Source: an uncultured Oscillospiraceae bacterium
Lineage (GTDB): Bacteria > Bacillota > Clostridia > Oscillospirales > Oscillospiraceae
Direction of reading: 5' to 3'
Length of the DNA: 64,000 nucleotides
Assembly (NCBI GenBank): GCA_944387055.1
Contig: CALXDL010000024.1
Span: forward strand, 1 to 64,000
Below, one piece after another: positions 27,761 to 37,360 of this stretch. How positions within the stretch are numbered: the first letter of the stretch is position 1; every line of letters begins with the position of its first letter. Made by a program: the position numbers and the translations under genes. The notes below the pieces were generated by a model that was given only the letters and a program-made list of their open reading frames with translations, searched no databases and was not told the DNA's origin.

Positions 27761-28357
27761 ATGTCCCTGTATCCCCATCCCTTTTCCGCCGGATATTGGC
27801 GGGAGGCCATCCACAGCTTCGGCCGCCTGCGGGAGCTGGTGTTCGCCGCAGTGATGATCGCCGCGTGCATCATCCTCTCCAATTTCAAGATCCCCTTGGG
27901 GGAGAACTTGAGCCTCAGCGTCACCTTCCTGGCCCGGGCCCTGTGTGCACTGGTGTGCGGGCCGCTGGTATCCATGGTGTTCGCAGTGGCAGAGGACACG
28001 CTCAGCTTCTTCCTCTCCGCGGGGGGATATGCCTATTTCCCCGGCTATGCCCTGACCACCATGCTGGGCTGCTTGGTATATGCGCTGTGCTTTTATCGGG
28101 CCCCGATCAGCTGGCGGAGGATCGTCCTGGCCAAGACGGTCACCAATCTCCAGAACGTGCTCCTGGGCTCGCTGTGGAGCGCCATGCTCTATGGGAAGGG
28201 CTATCTCTACTACATGACGACGAGCGCCGTGAAGAACGCACTGTACCTGCCCGTCCAGATCCTGCTGCTTGGCGTGCTGCTGCGCTATCTGCTCCCTGGC
28301 CTGCAGCGCATGGGCCTGGTGCCCAAACAGCTCACCGGCGGCCGGCTGCCGATCTGA
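27761..28357 (+). CDS. folT: FolT-like ECF transporter S component (folate)
   Basis: Membrane substrate-binding subunit for folates, 198 residues with about six hydrophobic helices. The family pattern NFKIPLGENLSLSVTFLARALCALVCGPLVSMVFAVAEDTLSFFL and KTVTNLQNVLLGSLW is typical of the FolT group. The THF riboswitch directly upstream gives independent support for folate as cargo. AAGAAGGAGG lies nine bases before the ATG at 27761. Coupling proteins EcfA/A'/T are not in the window. A strong terminator follows. Confidence 0.92.
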   Translation: MSLYPHPFSAGYWREAIHSFGRLRELVFAAVMIAACIILSNFKIPLGENLSLSVTFLARALCALVCGPLVSMVFAVAEDTLSFFLSAGGYAYFPGYALTTMLGCLVYALCFYRAPISWRRIVLAKTVTNLQNVLLGSLWSAMLYGKGYLYYMTTSAVKNALYLPVQILLLGVLLRYLLPGLQRMGLVPKQLTGGRLPI

Positions 28358-28364
28358 ACCCGAT

Positions 28365-28401
28365 GCCCCGCGCCTCCTGAAGGAGGCGCGGGGCTGTTTT
28401 T
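28365..28401 (+). terminator. Terminator of folT
   Basis: Stem GCCCCGCGCCTCC/GGAGGCGCGGGGC with a small TGAA apex followed by TGTTTTTCC. Confidence 0.93.
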
Positions 28402-28494
28402 CCTGTGGCTGGTCCCGCTGCCACGGTCACTCATCCGCCGGGAAAGATTCAAAATTTGGACCACTTTAATTTACAATTTGTTTATATCCACCCG

Positions 28495-28523
28495 TTGACA
28501 TTGCCTACCAGCGGTGGTAAACT
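28495..28523 (+). promoter_or_regulatory. Sigma-A promoter of hrcA-grpE-dnaK-dnaJ
   Basis: Perfect TTGACA (28495-28500), 17-base spacer, TAAACT (28518-28523), immediately upstream of CIRCE. Confidence 0.85.
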
Positions 28524-28527
28524 CGCT

Positions 28528-28554
28528 TTAGCACTCCGGGAAAGCGAGTGCTAA
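28528..28554 (+). promoter_or_regulatory. CIRCE operator of the dnaK operon
   Basis: Perfect TTAGCACTC-N9-GAGTGCTAA covering the predicted transcription start. Identical half-sites to the groESL CIRCE, so one HrcA controls both. Confidence 0.97.
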
Positions 28555-28595
28555 CATCGTTCGCGAGACCCGGAGACAGACCAGAGGTGCTTTTC

Positions 28596-29645
28596 GTGGA
28601 ACTCACGGACCGAAAAAAGCAAATATTGAAAGTGGTCGTGGAAGATTATATCCAGACCGCCGAGCCGGTGGGGTCCAAGGCCATCGCCGCGGAGATGGGA
28701 GGACGCATCAGTTCCGCCACCATCCGCAACGAGCTGGCGGACCTGGTGGAGCTGGGATATCTGGAACAGCCGCATACCTCAGCGGGACGGATCCCGTCTC
28801 CAAAGGGCTACCGGCTGTATGTCAACGAACTGATGGAGCAGCAGCGGCTGACGCTGGCGGAGACGGAACGGATCGACCAGGCCCTCCAGATGAAGATGGA
28901 GGAGCTGGACCGGGTCATCTCCCAGGCGGGCAGAGTGGTGGCGTCGTTCGTGAACTACCCCACCTATATGGCCACATCCGGGAAAAAGCATCTCACCGCC
29001 CGCCGCTTCGACCTGCTGCCGGTGGATGAGCACAGCTGCATCGTCGTGATGATGATGGGAGATGACCGGGTGAAGAGCCAGCTGCTGCGGCTGCAGCTCA
29101 AAGTGGATACTGGTCAGATCCCGGCGTTGGTGGATATGCTCAATAATCACTTCACCAACATCTCCGGCGGCGAGATGAGCCGCCGCCTCATGGACGTGGC
29201 CGATCAGGTGAGCCCGCAGCTCTTCCTGCTCCTGAGCCAGACCGTCTCCTATGCGGTGGATGTCTTGGAAGAGGCGGGCCAGCGGGAGGTCTTCATGGCC
29301 GGGGCCAATCAGCTGCTGAAGCTGCCGGAGTTCCGGAATGCTGACAAAGCCCATGAGCTGATGAGCTTCCTGTCTGACAGCAAAGAGAACCTGCCGGTCC
29401 CGGATGATGGCCCTATGAAGATCCTCATCGGACCGGAGAACGTCAACGCCGCTCTGCGGGACACCAGCGTGGTGGTGGCCAGCTATGACATCGGCGACGA
29501 TATGCGAGGCCTCATCGGCGTGGTAGGCCCCACGAGGATGGACTATGCAGCCGTGGCCGCCCGGTTGACTGGTTTTGCCGATGGGCTGACCCGACTATTC
29601 GGAAAACATGAGAAATTACCCCCGAAGGAGGATCCACAGACATGA
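28596..29645 (+). CDS. hrcA: Heat-inducible transcription repressor HrcA
   Basis: Dimeric repressor of class I heat-shock genes that binds CIRCE and needs GroEL for activity. The 349-residue protein begins with a winged helix (ELTDRKKQILKVVVEDYIQTAEPVGSKAIAAEMGGRISSATIRNEL) and has the HrcA dimerisation domain with QKVLVLLF-like IVVMMMGDD and the C-terminal IGPTRMDYAAVAARL. The chosen GTG (28596) is about seven bases after AGAGGTG and gives the family N-terminus; in-frame codons upstream overlap CIRCE. Overlaps grpE by four bases. Confidence 0.97.
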   Translation: MELTDRKKQILKVVVEDYIQTAEPVGSKAIAAEMGGRISSATIRNELADLVELGYLEQPHTSAGRIPSPKGYRLYVNELMEQQRLTLAETERIDQALQMKMEELDRVISQAGRVVASFVNYPTYMATSGKKHLTARRFDLLPVDEHSCIVVMMMGDDRVKSQLLRLQLKVDTGQIPALVDMLNNHFTNISGGEMSRRLMDVADQVSPQLFLLLSQTVSYAVDVLEEAGQREVFMAGANQLLKLPEFRNADKAHELMSFLSDSKENLPVPDDGPMKILIGPENVNAALRDTSVVVASYDIGDDMRGLIGVVGPTRMDYAAVAARLTGFADGLTRLFGKHEKLPPKEDPQT

Positions 29646-30241
29646 GCGAAGAGAACAAGCAGCCGGTCCCGGAGGAGGAACAGGCGCAGCCAGAAGCTGC
29701 GGAACAGCCAACTGCGGAACAGGAGGCCGGGAAGGAAGAGAAGCCCCAGCGGCCTAAGCGCAAGAAAGAGAAGACCTATACGTTCACCCGCGAACAGGTA
29801 GAGCAGATGGAACTGGCCGCTAAGCAATTGGAAGCCGTGAAAGACCAGTTCGTGCGGCAGACGGCAGAGTATGACAACTACCGCAAGCGGACCGCCAAGG
29901 AGAAAGAGACCATCTATCAAGATGCCAAGGCGGATACGGTCAAGGCGTTCCTGGCGGTCTATGACAACCTGGAGCGCGCGGCCGCGACCGAGGGCGGCGA
30001 GGATTCCCCCCACAAGAAGGGCCTGGAGATGATCTTCCAGCAGTTCAAAGATATCTTGAAGGGGCTGGGCGTCACGGAGATCCAGGCGCTGGGCGAGCCC
30101 TTCGACCCGGAGAAACACAACGCGGTCATGCACGTCGACGATGAAGCGCTGGGCGAGAACGTCGTGGCGCAGGTGTTCCAAGCGGGGTTCACCATGGACG
30201 GGAAGATCGTCCGGCACGCCATCGTGCAGGTGGCCAATTGA
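29642..30241 (+). CDS. grpE: GrpE nucleotide exchange factor
   Basis: Releases ADP from DnaK. The 199-residue protein has a Glu/Gln/Pro-rich disordered N-terminus (1-45), a long paired helix (about 50-125 with FVRQTAEYDNYRKRTAKEKE) and the C-terminal beta-wing ending EVFQAGFTMDGKIVRHAIVQVAN-like. ATG overlaps the hrcA stop (ATGA). Confidence 0.97.
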   Translation: MSEENKQPVPEEEQAQPEAAEQPTAEQEAGKEEKPQRPKRKKEKTYTFTREQVEQMELAAKQLEAVKDQFVRQTAEYDNYRKRTAKEKETIYQDAKADTVKAFLAVYDNLERAAATEGGEDSPHKKGLEMIFQQFKDILKGLGVTEIQALGEPFDPEKHNAVMHVDDEALGENVVAQVFQAGFTMDGKIVRHAIVQVAN

Positions 30242-30325
30242 CATCTCGTGTCTCGAACAAAGGGCACAGGATATCGATCAGTTGAAATAAAAAAATTTGC
30301 GATAGATATTTAGGAGGCAATCGAT

Positions 30326-32176
30326 ATGGCTAAAGTCATCGGCATCGATCTGGGTACTACTAACTCTTGTGTCGCCGTCATGGAAGGCGGCGAGGCAGTC
30401 GTCATCCCCAACGCAGAGGGCAACCGCACCACACCGTCTGTGGTGGCGTTCTCCAAGACCGGCGAGCGGATGGTGGGCCAAGTGGCCAAGCGCCAGGCCA
30501 TCACCAACCCGGACCGCACCATCTCCTCCATCAAGCGCGAGATGGGTTCTGATTACAAGGTGAGCATCGACGGCAAGAACTACACCCCCCAGGAGATCAG
30601 CGCGATGATCCTCCAGAAGCTCAAGGCGGATGCGGAGAGCTATCTGGGCAGCACGGTCACTGAGGCGGTCATCACCGTCCCCGCTTATTTCACGGATGCC
30701 CAGCGCCAGGCCACCAAGGATGCCGGCAAGATCGCCGGACTGGATGTCAAGCGCATCATCAACGAGCCCACTGCCGCGGCCTTGGCATACGGTGTGGACA
30801 AAGAGCAGGCCCAGAAGATCATGGTCTATGACCTGGGCGGCGGCACCTTCGATGTCTCCATCCTGGAGATCGATGATGGTGTCATCGAGGTCCTGGCCAC
30901 GGCCGGCAACAACCGCCTGGGCGGCGACGACTTCGACGAGTGCATCATGAAGTGGCTGGTGAGCGAGTTCAAGCGCACCGACGGCGTGGACCTGTCCACG
31001 GACCGCGTTGCCATGCAGCGTCTGAAAGAGGCCGCCGAGAAGGCGAAGATCGAACTCTCCGGCGTCACGACCTCCAACATCAACCTGCCCTATATCACGG
31101 CGGACGCCACCGGTCCCAAGCACCTGGACGTCACGCTCACCCGGGCCAAGTTCAACGAACTGACGGCGCACTTGGTGGAAGCCACCATGGGCCCCGTGCG
31201 TCAGGCGATGTCTGACGCGGGACTCAAGCCCTCTGACCTGGCCAAGGTGCTGCTGGTGGGCGGCTCCAGCCGGATCCCCGCAGTCCAGGAAGCTGTGAAG
31301 AACTTCACCGGAAACGAGCCGTTCAAGGGTATCAACCCAGACGAGTGCGTGGCCATGGGCGCTGCGCTGCAGGCGGGTGTCCTCACCGGCGATGTGAAGG
31401 GCCTGTTGCTGCTGGACGTCACTCCCCTGAGCTTGGGCATCGAGACCATGGGCGGCGTGTTCACCAAGCTGATTGACCGCAATACCACCATCCCCGTGAA
31501 GAAGAGCCAGATCTTCTCCACGGCCGCTGACAACCAGACCAGCGTGGAGGTCAATGTCCTCCAGGGCGAACGGGAGATGGCTGCGGCCAACAAGTCTCTG
31601 GGCCGCTTCCACCTGGACGGCATCGCTCCGGCCCGCCGCGGCGTGCCCCAGATCGAGGTGACCTTCGATATCGATGCCAACGGTATCGTCAATGTCTCCG
31701 CAAAGGACCTGGGCACCGGCAAGGAACAGCACATCACCATCACTTCCTCCTCCAACATGAGCAAGGAGGATATCGAGAAGGCCGTCAAGGAAGCGGAGCA
31801 GTATGCCGCGCAGGACAAGAAGCTCAAGGAAGAGGTGGAGGTCCGCAACCAGGCCGACCAGATGGTCTATCAGAGCGAGAAGACCCTCTCCGAGATGGGC
31901 GACAAGATCCCTGCGGACGACAAGAACAAGGTCCAAGCTGGCATCGACAAGCTCAAAGAGACCCTGAAAGGACAGGATACCGCTGCCATCAAGGCCGCCA
32001 CCGATGAGCTGACCCAGGCGTTCTACGCCGTGAGCGAGAAGCTCTATCAGCAGGCTGGCCCCCAGGGCGGTGCACAGCAGGCCGGCCCTGACGCCGGTGC
32101 ACAAGGCGGCGCGGCCGAAGGACAGTATTACGACGCCGACTACAAAGTGGTCGACGACGATGAGAACAAGAAGTAA
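30326..32176 (+). CDS. dnaK: Chaperone DnaK (Hsp70)
   Basis: ATP-dependent chaperone, 616 residues. N-terminal ATPase with [29 protein letters not shown] and the phosphate loop [13 protein letters not shown]; substrate-binding beta domain [21 protein letters not shown]-terminal lid and a Gly/Gln/Ala-rich tail ending in DDDENKK-like charges. A TTTAGGAGG site precedes the ATG. The ATPase lacks the 24-residue loop of Gram-negative DnaK, as expected for Firmicutes. Confidence 0.98.
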   Translation: MAKVIGIDLGTTNSCVAVMEGGEAVVIPNAEGNRTTPSVVAFSKTGERMVGQVAKRQAITNPDRTISSIKREMGSDYKVSIDGKNYTPQEISAMILQKLKADAESYLGSTVTEAVITVPAYFTDAQRQATKDAGKIAGLDVKRIINEPTAAALAYGVDKEQAQKIMVYDLGGGTFDVSILEIDDGVIEVLATAGNNRLGGDDFDECIMKWLVSEFKRTDGVDLSTDRVAMQRLKEAAEKAKIELSGVTTSNINLPYITADATGPKHLDVTLTRAKFNELTAHLVEATMGPVRQAMSDAGLKPSDLAKVLLVGGSSRIPAVQEAVKNFTGNEPFKGINPDECVAMGAALQAGVLTGDVKGLLLLDVTPLSLGIETMGGVFTKLIDRNTTIPVKKSQIFSTAADNQTSVEVNVLQGEREMAAANKSLGRFHLDGIAPARRGVPQIEVTFDIDANGIVNVSAKDLGTGKEQHITITSSSNMSKEDIEKAVKEAEQYAAQDKKLKEEVEVRNQADQMVYQSEKTLSEMGDKIPADDKNKVQAGIDKLKETLKGQDTAAIKAATDELTQAFYAVSEKLYQQAGPQGGAQQAGPDAGAQGGAAEGQYYDADYKVVDDDENKK

Positions 32177-32300
32177 GACCGTACAGGAAGTCGCGCAGGC
32201 GGGGCAGCGCCCCGCCCGCGCGCCTGTGCGTTTTCCAGAGAGCGGAGAGGCGGGCGTTCCCGCGCCGCTCCCAACTCTCCACTCTCGATGAGGTGAGCAT

Positions 32301-33440
32301 ATGGCAGAACAGAAACGTGACTATTATGAGGTCCTTGGCATCTCCCGGGGTGCATCCGAGGACGAGATCAAAAAGGCCTATCGGAAACTGGCCAAGGCGA
32401 ACCATCCGGACTTGCATCCTGGCGACAAGGCCGCCGAGGCCCGATTCAAAGAGATCAATGAGGCCTACGAGGTCCTCTCTGACAAGGATAAGCGCGCCCG
32501 CTACGACCAGTACGGCCACGCGGGCGTCGAGCCCAACTTCGGCGCGGGAGGATTCAACGGCGGTTTTGAGGGCGGCTTCGACTTCGGAGACCTGGGCGAT
32601 ATCTTTGGCAGCTTCTTCGGCGGCGGCTTCGGCGGCGGCCGGCGCGCCAACCCGAACGCGCCACAGCGGGGCGAGAGCATCCGGATGTCTCTGGCCATCA
32701 GCTTCGAGGAGGCTGCCTTCGGCTGTGAGAAGGCTGTGACGATAGAGCGCTCGGAATCTTGTGACACCTGCCACGGGAGCGGCTGCGCACCCGGCACGAC
32801 ACCGGAAGAGTGCCCGGATTGCCATGGCACCGGCACGGTCCAGGACCGGCGGCAGACACCGATGGGCGTGTTCGCCACGTCCGCCCCCTGCACCAAGTGC
32901 GGCGGCAAGGGGAAGATCATCCACCAGCCCTGTAAGGACTGCCACGGTACCGGTGCGGTCCGCAAGCGCAAGACCATCAAAGCCACCATCCCTGCGGGGA
33001 TCGACAATGGTCAGACCATCTCCATCCGGGGCCAGGGGAACGCTGGGAAGAACGGCGGGCAGGCAGGGGACCTGTTGATCACCATCACGGTCCGGCCCCA
33101 CGAGCTGTTCCGGCGGGAGGGCACCTCCGTCCTGTGCGAGGCGCCCATCACCTTCGCTCAGGCGGTGCTGGGCGCGGAGCTGGAGATCCCCACCATCGAC
33201 GGAAAAGTGAAGTATACTCTGCCGGAGGGGACACAGTCCGGCACCACGTTCCGTCTCAAAGGCAAGGGCATCCCATCCATCAACGGACGGGGCCGGGGGG
33301 ACCAGTACGTCACCGTCTACATCGAGACGCCCCGGAACCTGAACAAGGAACAGAAAGAGGCCCTGCGCAAGTTCGCTGAGAGCATGGGCGACAGCAATTA
33401 CGAGGAGCAGAAGAAATTCTTCAAGAAATTCAAGAAATGA
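32301..33440 (+). CDS. dnaJ: Chaperone DnaJ (Hsp40)
   Basis: Co-chaperone that stimulates DnaK ATPase and delivers clients, 379 residues. J domain with HPD (NHPDLHPGD, residue 35), Gly/Phe-rich region (about 75-115), four CxxCxGxG zinc motifs ([32 protein letters not shown]) and the C-terminal client-binding domain. Separated from dnaK by 124 bases. Overlaps the PHP gene by four bases. Confidence 0.98.
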   Translation: MAEQKRDYYEVLGISRGASEDEIKKAYRKLAKANHPDLHPGDKAAEARFKEINEAYEVLSDKDKRARYDQYGHAGVEPNFGAGGFNGGFEGGFDFGDLGDIFGSFFGGGFGGGRRANPNAPQRGESIRMSLAISFEEAAFGCEKAVTIERSESCDTCHGSGCAPGTTPEECPDCHGTGTVQDRRQTPMGVFATSAPCTKCGGKGKIIHQPCKDCHGTGAVRKRKTIKATIPAGIDNGQTISIRGQGNAGKNGGQAGDLLITITVRPHELFRREGTSVLCEAPITFAQAVLGAELEIPTIDGKVKYTLPEGTQSGTTFRLKGKGIPSINGRGRGDQYVTVYIETPRNLNKEQKEALRKFAESMGDSNYEEQKKFFKKFKK

Positions 33441-34258
33441 GCAATGATCGATATTTGGCCGATCTCCACACCCATTCTGACCGGTCGCCGGATGCGTCCG
33501 CCTCTATGAAAGACATGGCGGCTGCGGCAGTCCGTGCGGGGCTCCAGGAGCTGTGCTTCACAGACCATGTGGAGCCCCTGGTCTGGGGCAGGACCGGCCT
33601 GCGCGGCCCCTATGACTGGGAGAGCTGGCAGAGCGAGTTCGCGGCCGCCCAAGCCGCCTGGGGAGATCAGATCCGACTGTGTCTGGGCGTGGAACTGGGT
33701 GATGCTGTCTGGGCGCCGGAGCACTGCCAGCGGCTGCTGGGATCTGCGCCGCCTCTGGACTTCATCATCGGTTCCATCCATATGCTCTCTCCGGCGCTGG
33801 GGGGAGCGGACCTGTACTCTTTCGACCCGAAGGATGAGGCGGAGGCCCGCGCCGGGCTGGCCGACTATCTCCAGCAGGTGCGTGCCCTGGCGGAACTGGG
33901 CGGCTTCGACGTATTGGGCCATCTGACGCTGCCGCTGCGGTATCTCAATGAGGGACGCGGGCATGACTGGAGCTTCGATGGGTTCGAGGCGGAGATCGAA
34001 GAGATATTCCGCATCCTGATCCACAGCGGCCGGGGCATCGAGCTCAACACCAACCGGGGCAACATGCCGCTCCCAGACGAGAAGTGGCTGCGGATGTACC
34101 GGAGCGCGGGCGGCGAGATCATCACCTTGGGCACGGATGCACATGGCCCGCAGCACGTAGGCCGTGCGATTGGCAGAGGGCAGGAGCTGCTGCGCCAGTG
34201 TGGGTTCACCCGGTTCTGTACGTTCCAATCCCGTCAGCCAGTCTGGCACGAACTGTGA
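33437..34258 (+). CDS. PHP-domain phosphoesterase (HisJ/histidinol-phosphatase family)
   Basis: Metal-dependent phosphoesterase fold of 273 residues. Metal ligands are visible as DLHTHSD (residue 9), FTDH (about 41), GSIHML (about 112), GHLTLPL and GTDAHGP (about 234). The family includes histidinol-phosphatase HisK; a role in histidine synthesis is possible but no other his gene is near. Its ATG overlaps the dnaJ stop, so it is expressed with the heat-shock operon. Substrate not assignable from sequence. Confidence 0.85.
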   Translation: MSNDRYLADLHTHSDRSPDASASMKDMAAAAVRAGLQELCFTDHVEPLVWGRTGLRGPYDWESWQSEFAAAQAAWGDQIRLCLGVELGDAVWAPEHCQRLLGSAPPLDFIIGSIHMLSPALGGADLYSFDPKDEAEARAGLADYLQQVRALAELGGFDVLGHLTLPLRYLNEGRGHDWSFDGFEAEIEEIFRILIHSGRGIELNTNRGNMPLPDEKWLRMYRSAGGEIITLGTDAHGPQHVGRAIGRGQELLRQCGFTRFCTFQSRQPVWHEL

Positions 34259-34259
34259 T

Positions 34260-34288
34260 TTGCTTTTTCTCATGGCCGGTAGTACAAT
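34260..34288 (+). promoter_or_regulatory. Promoter of rpiB
   Basis: TTGCTT (34260-34265), 17-base spacer, TACAAT (34283-34288), 34 bases before the start codon. Confidence 0.65.
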
Positions 34289-34321
34289 GGCTTTGCTGAT
34301 CCTACGAAGGAGGAGAGAGAT

Positions 34322-34762
34322 ATGAAGATCGCACTGGGCTGTGACCACGGTGGATACGAACTCAAACAGGATGTGAAGAAGGTCCTGGAACGGCTGGGCC
34401 ATACCTATGAGGACTTTGGATGTGATTCCACGGAGAGCTGCGACTATCCGGACTTCGGTGCCGCCGCTGCCCGGGCGGTGGCAGCGGGGACATGCGATCG
34501 GGGGATCGTCATCTGCACCACGGGCATCGGGATCTCCATCGCGGCCAACAAGATCCACGGCATCCGCTGCGCCCACTGCGCGGATTGCCTGCAGGCGGAG
34601 ATGACTCGCCGCCACAACGATGCCAATATGATGGCCATCGGCGCCGGCTTCACGGGGAAGAACATGGCCGAGCGGATGGTGGAGGTGTTCCTCTCCACTG
34701 CGTTCGAAGGGGGGCGTCACGCCCGGCGCGTGGATAAGATGATGGCCCTGGAGGAAGGCTGA
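34322..34762 (+). CDS. rpiB: Ribose-5-phosphate isomerase B
   Basis: Interconverts ribose 5-phosphate and ribulose 5-phosphate. The 146-residue protein opens MKIALGCDHGGYELK and has the catalytic Cys loop ICTTGIGISIAANKIHGIRCA (about residue 65) and the HNDANMMAIGA motif. AAGGAGGAG precedes the ATG. Together with rpe at 17.6 kb it covers the reversible pentose steps. Confidence 0.96.
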   Translation: MKIALGCDHGGYELKQDVKKVLERLGHTYEDFGCDSTESCDYPDFGAAAARAVAAGTCDRGIVICTTGIGISIAANKIHGIRCAHCADCLQAEMTRRHNDANMMAIGAGFTGKNMAERMVEVFLSTAFEGGRHARRVDKMMALEEG

Positions 34763-34795
34763 CCAGGGCGAGAAACTTAGAGCGAGGTGAGCGGC

Positions 34796-35842
34796 ATGGC
34801 GGGAGCGAGAGGATATCACAGCTATCGGGGCCGTGGGTCGAAGGGGAAGGCTGTCTTGTCCGCGGTGCTGGTAGTGATCATCCTGGCCGCGCTCGCTGTG
34901 ATCGGACTGGAGCGCTATGTGGTCTATGACGAGAACGGCAGACCGCGTCTGGAGCTTCCCTGGGAAGATGCACAGGCTGCGCAGGAGCCGGGCGTGCCCG
35001 AAGAGCTGGAGATCACCATCCAGCCGTCTGAGAAGCATCAGGGAGTGCGGGCCATCCAGCTGCCGGATATGCCTCTGGAGAGCTGGGATGCGGCGTATCA
35101 GGAGCGCGTGGGCATGCTCGAGACAGACGATGCCGTGGTCTTGACCATGAAAGATCAGGCGGGGAACGTGTATTTCGACACACAGCACGCGGTCTCCGGC
35201 GCTGTACAGACGGCAGCAGGTACCGCTGGCGCGTTGGAGGCGCTGCTCCAAGATGAGAGCTGCCGCGCCATCGCCCGTATGAGCTGTTTCCTGGACCCCA
35301 GAGCGGCCAATGCAGACGTAGAGGGGATGGGACTCAAGAACACGGGCGGATATATCTTCTACGATGGGGCCCAGACGCAATGGCTGGATCCGAACAAGCG
35401 CGCGGCCAGGCAGTATCTGTGCAGCCTGGCACAGGACTTGGCGGCCCTGGGCTTCGATGAGATCTTGCTGACGGACGTCAGCTATCCGACCGAGGGCAAG
35501 CTCGACAAGATCGACTACGGCGGTGCGGTGCGCTCCCAGGCGATCGGGACGTTCCTGGAGGAACTGGCGGCGGCATTGGAGCCCTATGACGTGACGCTTG
35601 CCATCGAATTGCCGGAGCATGTCCTGACACAGGGCAGCGATGATACCGCAGGACTGGTGCTGACAGATATCGCCGCCCAGGTGGAGCGGATATATGTCCG
35701 TACCACGGCGGACCGCGGGCAGGCTCTCGCCGATGCCGTGGCAGCCACGGGGAGCACCGCCGGTCTCGTGCCGGAACTGGCGGCGGGCACGACCGTCCCC
35801 GAAGAGGGGGACGTCCTCCGTCTGCCGGAGCAGATGAGCTGA
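34796..35842 (+). CDS. Membrane-anchored DUF4015/glycoside-hydrolase-like TIM-barrel protein
   Basis: Protein of 348 residues with a basic N-terminus, one transmembrane anchor (about 20-40) and an extracytoplasmic domain. The segment WLDPNKRAARQYLCSLAQDLAALGFDEILLTDVSYPTEG resembles the DUF4015/COG1306 putative glycosidase signature (WLDP...GFDEI..DY.RFP), but the usual catalytic-looking Asp-Tyr-x-Arg is LTDVSYP here, so activity is uncertain. ATG 34796 is six bases after GAGGTG. The gene ends at a bidirectional terminator. Assignment is moderate. Confidence 0.6.
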   Translation: MAGARGYHSYRGRGSKGKAVLSAVLVVIILAALAVIGLERYVVYDENGRPRLELPWEDAQAAQEPGVPEELEITIQPSEKHQGVRAIQLPDMPLESWDAAYQERVGMLETDDAVVLTMKDQAGNVYFDTQHAVSGAVQTAAGTAGALEALLQDESCRAIARMSCFLDPRAANADVEGMGLKNTGGYIFYDGAQTQWLDPNKRAARQYLCSLAQDLAALGFDEILLTDVSYPTEGKLDKIDYGGAVRSQAIGTFLEELAAALEPYDVTLAIELPEHVLTQGSDDTAGLVLTDIAAQVERIYVRTTADRGQALADAVAATGSTAGLVPELAAGTTVPEEGDVLRLPEQMS

Positions 35843-35843
35843 A

Positions 35844-35885
35844 CGAACAGCCAGCCGGACCTGATCAGGTCCGGCTGGCTGTTCG
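35844..35885. terminator. Bidirectional terminator, 42-bp perfect palindrome
   Basis: A 21-bp arm starting CGAACAGCCAGCCGGACC and its exact complement meet without a loop, between two converging genes. T-tracts are short. Confidence 0.8.
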
Positions 35886-35891
35886 TCTGCT

Positions 35892-36608
35892 TCAGGGCAG
35901 ATCGAAGACTTGTCCTTCCCGTGATATGGGGATCACAGTCTCGCGATACTGGGGATAGGCGGCCAGGAACCGCTGCGTGAAGGTGAAGTCGCCCCACTGA
36001 TGCATGGGCAGTGCCCGCTCTACGCAGGCCAGATCCAGGAGGTAGCGGAAGCCCAGGAAGCCATCCTCGTCCAAGCGGGGATCCAAAGGAGCCATAGCCA
36101 ATTGGAGCGTCCTACCTCGCAGAGGCTCGCAAAAACGTTTGAAATCCACTTCCATGTTCCGGTTCCAGGCAGGATCCTCACCAGCCCAGTGCCACCAATT
36201 GAGATCGCCGGCGTGGTAGATGGTGCGGCCGCCCGCCGTTACGAGGAAGGCGACGCCCTCATCCGTGGAGAGGAACGCCTCCACACGGACACCGGGGAGC
36301 GGGGCGGCGCTGTCTCCGCCGCGCATGACGAGGCAGTGCGCCTCTGTGTCGTGGGAGAGGCCCCATCGTTCCCGGCGGCGGTCTGTGAGCCGCAGGTCCC
36401 TGCCCAATAAGAAGCGGACGGTGCGCCCACTCTGGTCCAGGGAGAAGATATCCGGGCTGAAATGGTCTTGGTGCCGGTGGCTGGCGAACACCAGCAATGG
36501 TTTTTGTGCCGGCAGCTCTGGCAGCGTGCCCTTCCACAGATCGAAGAGCAGACAGACCTCCTCCAGCTCTATCAGGAAGCCGCTGTGGGCCATGAACGTG
36601 ACGCGCAT
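35892..36608 (-). CDS. MBL-fold metallo-hydrolase
   Basis: Predicted metal-dependent hydrolase of 238 residues related to the UlaG/YtkL-like MBL group: MRVTFMAHSGFLIELEE at the N-terminus, the metal motif ASHRHQDHFSP (about 45), and YHAGDLNWWHW (about 130). The first His of the canonical HxHxDH is kept (HRHQDH). Substrate unknown. Its ATG shares one base with the ybjQ stop, so it is translated with the YbjQ-family gene. Confidence 0.85.
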   Translation of the reverse strand: MRVTFMAHSGFLIELEEVCLLFDLWKGTLPELPAQKPLLVFASHRHQDHFSPDIFSLDQSGRTVRFLLGRDLRLTDRRRERWGLSHDTEAHCLVMRGGDSAAPLPGVRVEAFLSTDEGVAFLVTAGGRTIYHAGDLNWWHWAGEDPAWNRNMEVDFKRFCEPLRGRTLQLAMAPLDPRLDEDGFLGFRYLLDLACVERALPMHQWGDFTFTQRFLAAYPQYRETVIPISREGQVFDLP

Positions 36609-36919
36609 CACCGGAACTTCACCGCCGTACCGTAGGCGATGACCTCCGCGGCGCCCTGCATCACAGAGGCGGAGGCGTACCGCAGCCCTACGACCGCGTC
36701 TGCGCCTAGCTCCTCCGCCGCACGGACCATCCGCTCAGTGGCGATCTGACGGGCCTCATTGAGCAGCTGTGTATAGCTGACGATCTCTCCGCCTACCAGC
36801 GTCTTGAAGCCGGCCATGAGGTCCCGGCCGAAGTTCTTGCTGTACACGACCGTCCCCCGCACTGCGCCCAGGACGTCGAACGCCTGGCCGGGGATGGTCT
36901 CAATGGTGACGAGCAGCAT
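36608..36919 (-). CDS. YbjQ family protein
   Basis: Small cytosolic protein of 103 residues with the YbjQ/UPF0145 pattern: MLLVTIETIPGQAFDVLGAVRGTVVYSKNFGRDLMAGFKTLVGGEIVSYTQLLNEARQ and the C-terminal ADAVVGLRY...YGTAVKF. Members form pentamers; function is not known. The start 36919 has GGAGG nine bases upstream and overlaps the preceding membrane-protein gene by 20 bases. Confidence 0.92.
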   Translation of the reverse strand: MLLVTIETIPGQAFDVLGAVRGTVVYSKNFGRDLMAGFKTLVGGEIVSYTQLLNEARQIATERMVRAAEELGADAVVGLRYASASVMQGAAEVIAYGTAVKFR

Positions 36920-37169
36920 CGCTGTCTCCTCCTTTCTGCAGCGCATCCAGCCGCCGCTTGAGCGAGAGGAACAGCGGCGGCAGCATCAAGAGATAGAGCA
37001 GGGAACAATAGGGCAGCAAGTCTGCAAGGACCCCCTCGGGCCAGAAAGTCCGCTGGGCCCACAAGGTCACCAGCGCCGCTATCACCAAGACGGCGGCACT
37101 GAGGGCGGTCCGCCGGATGAGCTCCATGCGGCGCTGCCGGAACGTGGCGTCTGTGTCGCTCGGCATCAT
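36900..37169 (-). CDS. Small two-helix membrane protein
   Basis: Hypothetical protein of 89 residues: polar N-terminus, two hydrophobic helices (about 18-40 and 50-68) and a charged tail. GGAG lies six bases before the ATG at 37169. It heads a tightly overlapping set with ybjQ and the MBL gene on the minus strand. No family is recognised. The shorter start chosen here excludes a 71-residue low-complexity extension. Confidence 0.65.
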   Translation of the reverse strand: MMPSDTDATFRQRRMELIRRTALSAAVLVIAALVTLWAQRTFWPEGVLADLLPYCSLLYLLMLPPLFLSLKRRLDALQKGGDSDAARHH

Positions 37170-37360
37170 GATCGTCTCCTTTCCTGCTTCTCCGGTCCGA
37201 GGTGATGGGCCGGAGACCGTGCCCAAGAGCGGCGTTCTGCTGCTGGCCTCCCCGTCAGGTCCACTGGCGCATGGGACCCTTCCGTGGTAAAGAGAGCGGA
37301 CTTTCAAAAAAATCCGACAAAGGGGTGGGAACGCAGCTCTGGGTATGATACAATCATACC

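Noticed and set aside
30278..32104. 608-codon open frame opposite dnaK
   Set aside because: Antisense shadow of dnaK, caused by codon bias in GC-rich DNA; dnaK is unmistakable.
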